Positions 23,842 to 31,627 are shown, counted from the first letter of the stretch. The stretch is 64,000 nt of DNA from Candidatus Bathyarchaeota archaeon (GCA_026014875.1 JAOZHO010000051.1:62001-126000), one strand, 5' to 3'. Numbers and translations are program-made. The notes: generated from the sequence alone by a model not told the origin.

Positions 23842-26721
23842 ATGAAACCCATTGTTTTTCGAAATCTATTCTTTATTCTGATAGTTCTTTCGCTAAATTT
23901 AGTGAGCCCTCTTATGGTTGGCGTTATGGGGGATACCGGGCAGGTTGTAGAAATTGGAGTTATTTTCCCTTCCAGCGAAGGGGAGGAGAAAAGCATTCGT
24001 CTGATCAACTGGGCTCAGGAGGATATAAACCAGTATATGGAGGAGAACGGGCAAAGTTATCGTTTCGAGTTCATAATAGAGAATGCCGAGGCGTCCTCAG
24101 CCAATCACCTTGATAGGGTTATGAACCTCCATTTGAACGGCGTCGACCTCATAATAGGTGGGGCTTGGTCGGGCCAAGCCCTAGGTTCGCTCCCGTTTAT
24201 AAACAAAGCTGAGATGCTCTTGTTGAGCCCAAGCTCGACAACACCCACTCTCTCGATCCCGGGGGACAACTTGTACAGGCTGTCTTGGTCCGACTCATTT
24301 CTGGTGCCCATAATCGCTGAGATGCTTTGGAGTTACGGCATCGAGGCTTGCATCGTTATACAAGGAGATGAGTATGGGGAAGACCCGATATACACCATCT
24401 TTGAAGATAATTACGAGAGTATGGGGGGGGTGATCATCGATAGCCCGATTTCCTCCGATGATGGGTCAGACTCTAATGTCATAGAAAGGGCTGAGAACAT
24501 CGCCCATGAAGCTGCAGATGAATATGGCGTTGAAAATGTGGGAATACTGACTATCCGTCATGGAGAAATTATCGCATTTCTGGGTCATGTCCAAGACTTT
24601 CAAACGCTCTACAAATTGAAATGGTTCAGAATAGATGGTGATATTGATCATTGGATCCTCGAAGAAGCCATAGACGAAGCAGACCACCTCAAAGTGTACG
24701 GTTTGCAGCCGTCATTATCTAATTTTCCTCGATATCAGGATCTTAATGAAAGATTTTACGATGAGACAGGTGAAAATCTAGACTCCTACGGTGCCAATTG
24801 GTATGATGCCTGCTGGATTTATGCCCTCTCCGTGGTCGAGATAGGCTCCGCTGAAGCGGTGTACGTAAAGAAGGTACTCCCCCGCGTCGCATCCAGCTAT
24901 ACGGGTGCAAGCGGACCCTTCATCCTCGACGAGAACGGCGACAGGTTACCCGGAGATCACGATATATGGGGTTACGGTATCGGAGACGACGGAAGTCCCT
25001 TGTATGAAAAATTTGGACACTACGATCATATAACGGCTGAGGCTACGTGGAATCCAGACCTAAACAGGCCAACACCCCAAGTAAACGATGAACTGATCGT
25101 CGACGCGAACGGCCCATACTCGACAACCTTGGGGGAACCCGTGTTCTTAAGTTCAACAGGCTCTCGGAACCCAGACGGAAAAATTGAGGTCTACAGGTGG
25201 AGCTTCGGCGACGGGCGTGTCAGCTATGGGGAAAACGCCATCCACACCTACCTAGCCTCTGGAACCTACAAGGTAACTCTAAAAGTCACCGATGAAAACG
25301 GCGCGATTAAAAAGGATACAACCTCCTGCACCATATTCCCCCCACCCAACAAAGCTCCCGTGGTAAATGTGAACGGCCCCTACACGGGCTTTGTCGGCGA
25401 GGCGATCATCTTCAATTCGTCTGGATCTGACGACGTTGACGGAAAAATCTGGGAGTACAGGTGGGACTTCGGGGACGAGAGCGGCTACTACCAGGGAGAA
25501 AGCCAGAACCACATGTACTCAGAAACGGGGATGTTTCAAATAACCCTCAGGGTGACAGACAATGAAGGCCTAGAAGACACCGCCAGCACGTTGTGCAGCG
25601 TTTCGCCAAACGTGAACATAGCCCCCGTTGTAAACCTGAACGGCCCCTACGAAGGGAACGTGGAGATACCTGTCATGTTCAACTCATCCGGTACAAGCGA
25701 TCCGGACGGCACAATCATAGGTTACCGGTGGGACTTCGGCGACGGGAGCGAGCCCAACTACGGTGAAAACCCCCGTCATACATACTCCCAGATTGGGAAC
25801 TATTACGTGACACTGCAGGTGACGGACACCGATGGAGCGAGTGCAACCGAAACCTCGTTATGTACCATATTCGACCCATCAAACAGAGCCCCCACCACCG
25901 ATGCGAACGGCCCATACACAGGCTTCGCAGGATACCCCGTACCCTTCAAATCGACGGGATCGGACGACCCCGACGGAAAGATCACAACATATGAATGGAC
26001 CTTCGGAGACGGGAGTATCTCAGATAGTATAAATCCCCGCCACACCTATCAAAATAATGGCACATACACCGTAACACTGAGAGTGACAGACAACAAGGGC
26101 GCTGAAGACTCGACAACCACTACCTGCGTCGTGGCCCCGTATAATTTATGGGGGATAATATTGAGCATGTTAGGTAGTGTCATGGACCCCAGCAAGTGGT
26201 CACTTGAGATATTTGCCTTTGTATTCGCGGTCACGGGCACTCTTATCGGTGGGACGATTGGAGTAGCTAGATGGATCCGTAACAACAGAATAAAAAACAA
26301 TTTGGCAAATAGGGCCTTTCAAGAACATATGGAGACGATGGACGCAATCTACACACAGAACAAGATGAACTCCAGCCAATTCGAAGCGGAGCTTAATAAT
26401 TTAAGGCCCAAAGTGATGGACGACTATAAAAAGAGCATTATCGACGAGAGAAAGTTCAACATCCTTGACAAGAGGATTGACGAATATATTTTAGAAATAA
26501 GGGCGGAGCTCGTGCATACCCTGCTCAGGGAAGTCCAGGAGCGAATCGAAGAAGACTATCAACGTATGAAAAAAGAGGGCAAACTTGAGGACAGAGACTT
26601 CGACGCCCTTGTCCAAATGATTGAATCAACACCAGGACTCGCAGAAGAAGATAGAAAGGAACTTGGAGAACTCGTAACCGGTTGGAGAGAGGAGCATCAA
26701 CCGCAAGCCCGTGATGTCTGA
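23842..26721 (+). CDS. Large surface receptor: ABC-type substrate-binding domain, four PKD domains, membrane helix, cytoplasmic helical tail
   Basis: 959 residues. A signal peptide (about 1-30) leads into a branched-chain amino-acid-type periplasmic-binding fold (VVEIGVIFPSSEGEE, DLIIGGAWSGQA, YGANWYDACWIYALSV) to about 400. Four PKD domains follow, starting near 418, 506, 594 and 682, each opening with 'NGPY' and carrying W.FGD and HTY...G.Y.VTL. One membrane helix lies near 790-812, then about 145 charged helical residues. There is no permease or ATPase beside it, so a receptor or tethered binding protein is more likely than a transport subunit. It is AT-richer than its neighbours, which may mean transfer or different selection. 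Confidence 0.85.
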   Translation: MKPIVFRNLFFILIVLSLNLVSPLMVGVMGDTGQVVEIGVIFPSSEGEEKSIRLINWAQEDINQYMEENGQSYRFEFIIENAEASSANHLDRVMNLHLNGVDLIIGGAWSGQALGSLPFINKAEMLLLSPSSTTPTLSIPGDNLYRLSWSDSFLVPIIAEMLWSYGIEACIVIQGDEYGEDPIYTIFEDNYESMGGVIIDSPISSDDGSDSNVIERAENIAHEAADEYGVENVGILTIRHGEIIAFLGHVQDFQTLYKLKWFRIDGDIDHWILEEAIDEADHLKVYGLQPSLSNFPRYQDLNERFYDETGENLDSYGANWYDACWIYALSVVEIGSAEAVYVKKVLPRVASSYTGASGPFILDENGDRLPGDHDIWGYGIGDDGSPLYEKFGHYDHITAEATWNPDLNRPTPQVNDELIVDANGPYSTTLGEPVFLSSTGSRNPDGKIEVYRWSFGDGRVSYGENAIHTYLASGTYKVTLKVTDENGAIKKDTTSCTIFPPPNKAPVVNVNGPYTGFVGEAIIFNSSGSDDVDGKIWEYRWDFGDESGYYQGESQNHMYSETGMFQITLRVTDNEGLEDTASTLCSVSPNVNIAPVVNLNGPYEGNVEIPVMFNSSGTSDPDGTIIGYRWDFGDGSEPNYGENPRHTYSQIGNYYVTLQVTDTDGASATETSLCTIFDPSNRAPTTDANGPYTGFAGYPVPFKSTGSDDPDGKITTYEWTFGDGSISDSINPRHTYQNNGTYTVTLRVTDNKGAEDSTTTTCVVAPYNLWGIILSMLGSVMDPSKWSLEIFAFVFAVTGTLIGGTIGVARWIRNNRIKNNLANRAFQEHMETMDAIYTQNKMNSSQFEAELNNLRPKVMDDYKKSIIDERKFNILDKRIDEYILEIRAELVHTLLREVQERIEEDYQRMKKEGKLEDRDFDALVQMIESTPGLAEEDRKELGELVTGWREEHQPQARDV

Positions 26722-26745
26722 CAACCACGCCCCCTCGCAGTGTTA

Positions 26746-26771
26746 ATAAAGGTCGTAATTACGACCCTTAT
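26746..26771. repeat. 26-base near-perfect palindrome
   Basis: GGTCGTAATTACGACC (26751-26766) is a perfect 16-base palindrome, extended by ATAA/TTAT arms with one mismatched pair to 26 bases. It starts 25 bases after the receptor gene's stop. It could act as a terminator stem or a dimeric regulator site. Confidence 0.6.
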
Positions 26772-27047
26772 CGTCGATTTTCCGGGGGGCGCATCACCGC
26801 ATAAAACTTACTAAAAAAAGGATAATGAACCTAAAGACAAACCGCCCACCATAAAAAATCACCACACCGCAGAACAACCCCCCTCACCACGCACAGCCCC
26901 CCTCAAGCAAAACAGTAGCTACACTGTACCAAACCAAACCTAAAAGCAACGAGAAAACACCTCCAAACCCCAAAAACAACCCGAAAAACACCCCACCACC
27001 CCACAACCAACACAGGGGGGAAAAGGGGTATCAAACCACGAGACAAC
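26772..27047. other. Strongly A/C-skewed gene-free spacer
   Basis: No credible frame on either strand. On the plus strand A and C dominate: in 26941-27000, 54 of 60 bases are A or C. The minus strand, downstream of tRNA-Lys, is correspondingly G/T-rich. Confidence 0.6.
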
Positions 27048-27126
27048 TGGCGGGTCCGGAGGGATTCGAACCCTCGGCCAATGGCTTAAGAGGCCACCGC
27101 TCTAAACCTTGCTGAGCTACGGACCC
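27048..27126 (-). tRNA. tRNA-Lys (CTT)
   Basis: Acceptor GGGTCCG pairs perfectly with CGGACCC. The anticodon loop is CTCTTAA with CTT at 34-36 on stem GTGGC/GCCAT. The T stem is GAGGG/CCCTC with loop TTCGAAT. The discriminator is G and CCA is encoded (complement of 27048-27050). The D loop is rather long (AGCAAGGTTTA). No intron. Confidence 0.94.
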
Positions 27127-27281
27127 CACCGACGAACCCATAACACCGTACCCAATTTAAATCTTTCAACAACCCCAAACTCCCACGCCGAAGTCCCAGA
27201 ACTTTCCGGCCTATTAGCCCGCCTTTTATGAAAATCGTAATAAGCTGCATTTTACTCTTCGTATACTATCCGGTGAGAGAA

Positions 27282-27710
27282 ATGGTGAAGATCGACGGTA
27301 ACGAGTTCCCCGATGATCTCTATTTTCACAGGGATCATATGTGGGTGAAGATCGAGGGAGAGAATGTACGGGTTGGATACAACGACTGGGCGCAGGAGGC
27401 GGCCGGGAAACTGGTGAACCTGAACACTCGCAAGGTGGGGCGTTCAGTGAAGACTGGCAAGACCCTGGGAACCGTGGAAAGCGGGAAATGGGTTGGCCCT
27501 CTAAAGGCGCCTGTGGCTGGTGAGATTCTGGAGATTAACCAGGAGGTTCTGAAGAATCCGTCTGTGATAAATGGGGACCCCTACGGGGCGGGCTGGGTGG
27601 CCTTGATCGCTCCCAGCGACCTGGAAGCCGATAAAGGAGAGTTGATCCCGGGGTCTGACCGAGAGGTCCTGGGGGCCTGGCTGACCGAGGAGAAGAAGAA
27701 GAACGCCTAG
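27282..27710 (+). CDS. gcvH: Glycine cleavage system H protein (lipoyl carrier)
   Basis: 142 residues from the ATG at 27282, which follows GGTGAGAGAA; an in-frame ATG at 27228 would add 18 hydrophobic residues not found in the family. The lipoyl-lysine motif GTVESGKWVGPLKAPVAGEI gives K69 as the lipoylation site. H protein shuttles the aminomethyl group between P, T and L proteins. None of those, nor a lipoate ligase, is nearby. It may have a different lipoyl partner. It ends in a hairpin shared with the convergent flavoprotein gene. Confidence 0.9.
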   Translation: MVKIDGNEFPDDLYFHRDHMWVKIEGENVRVGYNDWAQEAAGKLVNLNTRKVGRSVKTGKTLGTVESGKWVGPLKAPVAGEILEINQEVLKNPSVINGDPYGAGWVALIAPSDLEADKGELIPGSDREVLGAWLTEEKKKNA

Positions 27711-27724
27711 TTTTTTTAGGCGTT
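27702..27724. terminator. Bidirectional hairpin spanning both stop codons
   Basis: AACGCCTA (27702-27709) and TAGGCGTT (27717-27724) form a perfect 8-bp stem around a T-rich loop. The arms contain the last codons of both convergent genes, so both proteins end Asn-Ala-stop. T7 at 27711-27717 serves the plus strand, and the minus strand reads out into the complementary arm. Confidence 0.6.
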
Positions 27725-28372
27725 TGTTTTCACGACGGTGCCTAGGCGTTTCGCCAGTATTGTCGCCTTTTCGTAGGTTTCCAGGGGTATCCTGGGGATG
27801 TGGTATCCTCTGATCTCGTCTAGGAATCCGTGGCGGCTGACGACTGCTCCCGCGGTGCAGCCTTCTCCGTAGCCGCAGGTGTAGCATTGGGCGATTCCCC
27901 TGGCTCGGAGGGTTCCGATGGGGGAGGCCATGTAGTTGCTCCTGAATATGGCTCTGATATAGTCCTCGGCGGGATTGGGCTCCTTTTTCCCCACGGTGAG
28001 TATCGCGTTGAGTTTCCCAGCGAGGGGGAATCGGGCTCTGTGCCTGAGGCTGAATGTGCGCTCCAGGAAAGCGTGGCCCAGGGAGTTGATGGACCCGTAG
28101 TATAATGGTGCCCCGAATACTATAGCGTCGGCCTGGAGCATCCTGTCCCTGTTCTCCGCCCAGTCATCCTGGACTTTGCAGATGTTGTCGGAGGCGCATC
28201 TGAGGCATCCTTGGCAGCCCTTGATGGTCTTGCCTCCGAGGTGGATGTATTCGTGGGGCTCCCCGGTCTCTTTGAGAATGTGCTTGAGGAGGTCCTCGGT
28301 GACCCCTTTCACAAGGATTCCCTGGTCGTTGCGGACGGCGCTCCGCCCGCTGGCGTTGATGCCCAGAATCAT
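27716..28372 (-). CDS. NADPH-dependent FMN reductase/iron-sulfur flavoprotein
   Basis: 218 residues, flavodoxin-like fold: MILGINASGRSAVRNDQG gives the phosphate-binding loop, and ADAIVFGAPLYYGSINSLG the isoalloxazine-contacting loop. A compact cysteine cluster, CQGCLRCASDNIC, and a later CYTCGYGEGC are as in archaeal iron-sulfur flavoproteins that bind [4Fe-4S] plus FMN. It may reduce small electron acceptors or oxygen. It follows the DsrE-like gene after 14 bases, so they are co-transcribed. Confidence 0.88.
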   Translation of the reverse strand: MILGINASGRSAVRNDQGILVKGVTEDLLKHILKETGEPHEYIHLGGKTIKGCQGCLRCASDNICKVQDDWAENRDRMLQADAIVFGAPLYYGSINSLGHAFLERTFSLRHRARFPLAGKLNAILTVGKKEPNPAEDYIRAIFRSNYMASPIGTLRARGIAQCYTCGYGEGCTAGAVVSRHGFLDEIRGYHIPRIPLETYEKATILAKRLGTVVKTNA

Positions 28373-28386
28373 GTGAAGCCCTCCGT

Positions 28387-28719
28387 CTACCAGACCATGG
28401 GGGTGTAGCCGTCTTTGATGAGGTCTGATATGATTGATCCCACGTATTCGACCCGGACCCCCAGCTTCCCGATTTTCTCGGAGACCCCGTCCCGATCCGA
28501 TATGTATTTACACGCAAAGGAGCCGCCCGTCTCCGCTATCTCCCGGGCCTGATCGGAGATGACGGGGTCCTCCACGACCAGCTTCTCCGAGGGGCCGAAG
28601 TAGACGACCTTGACGTCGTCGAGCCAGCCCCTCTTAATCGCGTTATTGGCGTACATCAGGGCCGTCTGGGCCTTCTCCCTGTCGCCTGTGGCTACTATCA
28701 CGAGCAGTTTGGTACTCAT
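28387..28719 (-). CDS. DsrE-like protein
   Basis: 110 residues, typical for the DsrE/DsrF/TusD fold: KLLVIVATGDREKAQTALMYANNA at the start (20-residue limit noted), VKVVYFGPSEKLV, and a Cys at FACKYI near residue 71, close to the position of the persulfide-carrying Cys in DsrE and TusD. Family members relay sulfur to acceptors in tRNA thiolation or sulfur oxidation. It may act with the flavoprotein gene that follows. AATATATAC about 45 bases upstream (near 28760) is its TATA-like box and GAAGGGATC a ribosome-binding site. Confidence 0.8.
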   Translation of the reverse strand: MSTKLLVIVATGDREKAQTALMYANNAIKRGWLDDVKVVYFGPSEKLVVEDPVISDQAREIAETGGSFACKYISDRDGVSEKIGKLGVRVEYVGSIISDLIKDGYTPMVW

Positions 28720-28821
28720 TTTGATCCCTTCGACTATCTCGGGATCGGAGTATATATTCGATTCTTACGTTGAGCCTCGCTGGATGCTGCTAGAAATCCG
28801 CTCTGGTTTGCTTCTTTGCTA

Positions 28822-29385
28822 TCATTTGATGTTGTACGGTTTTCCTTCCTCTAGCACGTTGGCTGGGATGAGGTGGCTCCATTTCTCCATCCATTCGAGG
28901 TCCCGCTCCTTCTCCCTGAGGTCGTCCGGAAGCATCTCCGGAATGGTCTCCACGGCGCTCCCTATGGGGTACCATCTCCCACACTCGGGGCAGACGAGGA
29001 GCCCCGCGTCCACCTCGAGGAGGTGCAGATACCTGTTGAGGGCGTCGATGTCCTCGGGATGCTCGTCCAGGAACTCCTTCTCGCTCTTATCGCTGGCTCC
29101 CTCGATGCGGGCGATGGCGTCGAGCGCCCCCGTGAGCAGGCTCTTGGAGCCCGGGGATTCAGTCGAGTCCGTGATGTTCTTGATCGCGGGGGGGCTGATG
29201 GTGCCGTCTGTAAGCTGTTTAGCGAGCTGCTTGTAGTTCTTCTCGTGTTCCGCGGATGGTGTTCCGGCGTTGTCCGCGTTCTTCTCGATCTCTTCCTCGG
29301 GCGTCTCCCATGTGAAGAAGTGGGCTTCCAGGGGGTGATGCTTGTCGATGGGGCACGCGAGGATGTTGAGGAGCCAGGGCTTCAT
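28822..29385 (-). CDS. Trm112-like methyltransferase-activating protein with large insertion
   Basis: 187 residues; usual Trm112 proteins have 60-125. The zinc-binding ends are kept: MKPWLLNILACPIDKHHPLE (C11) and LLVCPECGRWYPI (C132, C135) followed by IPEMLPDDLR, the typical Trm112 C-terminus. Between them lie about 100 charged, mostly helical residues. Trm112 stabilises methyltransferases acting on tRNA, rRNA and release factor. The ordered insertion may add a partner contact. The gene is third in the row HMG-CoA reductase, unknown protein, Trm112, and has an AT-rich upstream box near 29417. Confidence 0.85.
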   Translation of the reverse strand: MKPWLLNILACPIDKHHPLEAHFFTWETPEEEIEKNADNAGTPSAEHEKNYKQLAKQLTDGTISPPAIKNITDSTESPGSKSLLTGALDAIARIEGASDKSEKEFLDEHPEDIDALNRYLHLLEVDAGLLVCPECGRWYPIGSAVETIPEMLPDDLREKERDLEWMEKWSHLIPANVLEEGKPYNIK

Positions 29386-29425
29386 GTCTATCGATTATAC
29401 TGGAGTATGTCTCCATAAAAATGTA

Positions 29426-29944
29426 TTATCTAGACTTCCTCTTCTGAAACATCTTGTGGCGCTGGAGTCGTGGCCACCCGGATTTCGTGTATTTGAGCAT
29501 CTTCCGGTTCTTGCCCACCCATCTGAACATATGCCAGAAGCTTTTACCCCATTTCTCCATCCTGTCGGGTATGGGCTCGTATCCCAGGTTCCTGATCTCG
29601 TCGAGGTAGGCGTTCTCGATGAGGTCTTGGGCCCTCCCCTCGACTTTGACTCGCTTGACTCTTTCTTCTCTATATTTTTTAGCGAGAGATTCTGCGGCTT
29701 TGTCGAGGATGTCCCCTCGGCAGAGCTCGATGGTCTCTTTTTCCTTGGGTTTGAGGCGCTGTACGAGCTTCATAGAGATCTTGCCGGCCTCTGTCTGGTA
29801 TCCCTTTTTACCGAATCGGGGTACCTGGAAGTACTTGACGTGGACCATGTCGTAGACGAATTCATCGGTCTCGGGTCGATAGGCGCCGATGACCGCGCCG
29901 TGGAGGAGGTCGCCGTAGCCTGCGTCGTCGATGTAGATGGTCAT
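29426..29944 (-). CDS. Conserved-looking protein of unknown function, RNase H-like N-terminus possible
   Basis: 172 residues from the ATG at 29944 (MTIYIDDAGYGDLLHGAVIG). A longer in-frame extension to 30652 is Arg/Pro/Gly-rich antisense noise within the HMG-CoA reductase gene. The first strand 'YIDDAGYGDL' followed by GAVIGAY recalls the Asp-containing first strand of RNase H-fold enzymes, but the other acidic residues are not clear. The C-terminal third is very basic (WPRLQRHKMFQKRKSR), which suits RNA or DNA binding. It lies 17 bases after the HMG-CoA reductase stop in the same operon. Confidence 0.7.
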   Translation of the reverse strand: MTIYIDDAGYGDLLHGAVIGAYRPETDEFVYDMVHVKYFQVPRFGKKGYQTEAGKISMKLVQRLKPKEKETIELCRGDILDKAAESLAKKYREERVKRVKVEGRAQDLIENAYLDEIRNLGYEPIPDRMEKWGKSFWHMFRWVGKNRKMLKYTKSGWPRLQRHKMFQKRKSR

Positions 29945-29961
29945 TTTATGGGCATCCTGTG

Positions 29962-31236
29962 TCAGGCTTTGAGTTTGTCGACGATCTCTTTGGCTTTGTC
30001 GAAGCGTATCTCGCCTGTGGCGATGAGTTCCTCGACGGCTTTTGTGATGAGGTCTCCGTCTGCTCCGGCCATGACGACGAGGTTCCGGGCGTGGAGGCGC
30101 ATGTGGCCCTGCTGGATGCCCTCCTGGACGAGGGCTCTCAGGGCTCCCAGGTTCTGGGCCAGCCCGACGGATACCATGATCTCCCCGAGCTCCACGGCCT
30201 TGGTCACCCCCATGATCTTGAGGGCGAGGCGGGCGACGGGGTGGGTTCTGGTGGCTCCGCCGACGATGCCGACGGCCATAGGCATCTCCAGTTCTCCCAC
30301 GAGGTCTCCGTTCTCGTTCTTGGACCATCTGCTGAGGGCCCTGTATCTGCCGGTCTGGGCGGCGTAAGAGTGGGCGCCTGCCTCGAGGGCCCTGTGGTCC
30401 TGGGCCACGGCGAGGGCGACGGCGATGGTGCCGTTCATGATGCCCTTGTTGTGGGTCGCCGCCCTGTAGGGGTCTGCGTCGGCGAATGCCCAGGCTGCGA
30501 CGATGTCGTCGACGACTTGTTCGCCTCCGATGTCCTCTTTCTTGACGACCCCCGTGGCTTTGATGAGGCGGTGGTCTGCGAGGTTGCTGATGATCCTGAG
30601 GAGGGTTCTCCCGCCGGTGATGTCGCTGATGACCGGGGCGAGCTTTTCGCACATGGTGTTCACCGCGTTGGCCCCCATGGCGTCCCTGCAGTCCACGAGG
30701 AGGTGGACTATCAGCATCGGCCCCGCCTCAGTCTCGAGGGGCCTGAGCTCTATGTCTCTGGCGCCTCCGCCGAATTTCACCAGGATGGGGTCCTGCTGGT
30801 TGGCAAGGTCCAGGAGATCATCCTTGGCCTCCTCCAGCTTTTTGATTGCTGCGTCCCTGTCGGGGAGTTCGAGGATCTGGATCTGGCCGATCATGACCGG
30901 GTCGGTCCTCTTTATCTTGATCCCGTCGCCTTCCCGCATCAACCTGGCCATGTTGCTGGCCGCCGCCACGACGGAGGGCTCCTCGCCTACCATGGGGACG
31001 AGGCGGTCGACTCCGTCTATGCGGAAGTTGACTGCCACTCCCATGGGGTAGGATATTGATCCGATGACGTTCTCGATCATGCGGTCCGCGACGTCCATGG
31101 TGAGGCCTCCGCCTGAGGTCAGGAGTTCCGTCTCCTCGGTGGTTAGATCGGCTTTCTCGGCGATGATGGAGAGCCTCTCTTTGATAGGCAGCCGGTAGAA
31201 TCCAGATATTCTGCTTGATTTCTCTTGAGAATCCAA
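29962..31236 (-). CDS. Hydroxymethylglutaryl-CoA reductase, class II-like
   Basis: 424 residues. It makes mevalonate from HMG-CoA for isoprenoid ether lipids, or runs in the degradative direction. The class II opening SSRISGFYRLPIKERLSIIA (8 to 27) is visible, as are catalytic Glu in GEEPSVVAAAS (85/86), K264 (THNKGIMNGT), D280 and H382 (GHMRLHARNL), and the cofactor-binding DAMGANAVNT. Class I is more common in archaea; class II occurs in some lineages. The TTG at 31236 has AGGGG 7 bases upstream. A palindromic TATA box (GTTATATAAC) lies at 31274-31283. Confidence 0.93.
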   Translation of the reverse strand: MDSQEKSSRISGFYRLPIKERLSIIAEKADLTTEETELLTSGGGLTMDVADRMIENVIGSISYPMGVAVNFRIDGVDRLVPMVGEEPSVVAAASNMARLMREGDGIKIKRTDPVMIGQIQILELPDRDAAIKKLEEAKDDLLDLANQQDPILVKFGGGARDIELRPLETEAGPMLIVHLLVDCRDAMGANAVNTMCEKLAPVISDITGGRTLLRIISNLADHRLIKATGVVKKEDIGGEQVVDDIVAAWAFADADPYRAATHNKGIMNGTIAVALAVAQDHRALEAGAHSYAAQTGRYRALSRWSKNENGDLVGELEMPMAVGIVGGATRTHPVARLALKIMGVTKAVELGEIMVSVGLAQNLGALRALVQEGIQQGHMRLHARNLVVMAGADGDLITKAVEELIATGEIRFDKAKEIVDKLKA

Positions 31237-31533
31237 ATAAGTACCCCTAGTTTGGTGTGATCGGGTTGGTGTCGTTATATAACCGTTTCGAAATCGTTTT
31301 TTGCCTGGAATCGGATCGGGACGGAGGGTTTTCCGGTTCCTTTCGGTGTTTGGCGGTGGTTTTAGGGTGATCCGTGTGACCCCTCTCTTTCAAAGGTTCA
31401 CTGTTTTTTAGGCGTCGTTTATAGATAGGGGGTATTTCTCTTTTTGTCTTTATAGGGAAATTTATTTTTTCGTTTTTTGGCGGGTCCTTTTCTACGCCCG
31501 CGAATCAGATGGCGTTTTCTGATTCTCAGGGTA

Positions 31534-31543
31534 TTTTATATAA
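31534..31543 (+). promoter_or_regulatory. TATA box of coaD
   Basis: TTTTATATAA predicts transcription start near 31562-31565, about 65 bases before the ATG at 31628. That is a long leader for this genome, where most are under 25 bases. Confidence 0.6.
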
Positions 31544-31561
31544 TTCTTGGATTATCTACCC

Positions 31562-31609
31562 CGTTGAAGCCGATTGGGCAACCCGTCTGTTTTGACGGGG
31601 TGTTCAACG
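31562..31609 (+). promoter_or_regulatory. Structured 5' leader element of coaD
   Basis: CGTTGAA (31562-31568) pairs with TTCAACG (31603-31609). Inside it CCCGTC (31582-31587) pairs with GACGGG (31594-31599) around a TGTTTT loop. The 13-base strand between the left arms (GCCGATTGGGCA) contains GGG that could pair instead with the CCC of the inner stem, a possible switch. I know no riboswitch class that matches. The element ends 18 bases before the start codon. Confidence 0.5.
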
Positions 31610-31627
31610 AGCTGCTGAGAGTGCGGG

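Larger units (their letters stand above)
31237..31627. other. Divergent T-rich control region between HMG-CoA reductase and coaD
   Basis: 391 gene-free bases. GTTATATAAC (31274-31283) serves the minus-strand gene. T-rich runs fill 31400-31480. A perfect 8-bp hairpin, GAATCAGA (31502-31509) with TCTGATTC (31518-31525), precedes the plus-strand TATA box TTTTATATAA (31534-31543). A nested stem structure lies in the coaD leader (separate entry). Confidence 0.65.

Noticed and set aside
29945-30652. N-terminal extension of the unknown gene at 29426
   Set aside because: Arg/Pro/Gly-rich sequence lying in another frame of the HMG-CoA reductase gene; the ATG at 29944 is a better start.
29959-31059. 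366-codon plus-strand frame opposite HMG-CoA reductase
   Set aside because: Antisense shadow; Gly/Asp/Val-rich without any domain, while the minus strand has complete HMG-CoA reductase motifs.
31562-31609. Assignment of the coaD leader to a known riboswitch class
   Set aside because: Neither size nor loop sequences match classes I know; kept only as a possible new element.
26772-31627. Replication origin suggested by the skewed spacers and palindromes
   Set aside because: No orc1/cdc6 gene and no repeated ORB-like elements are visible near either spacer.
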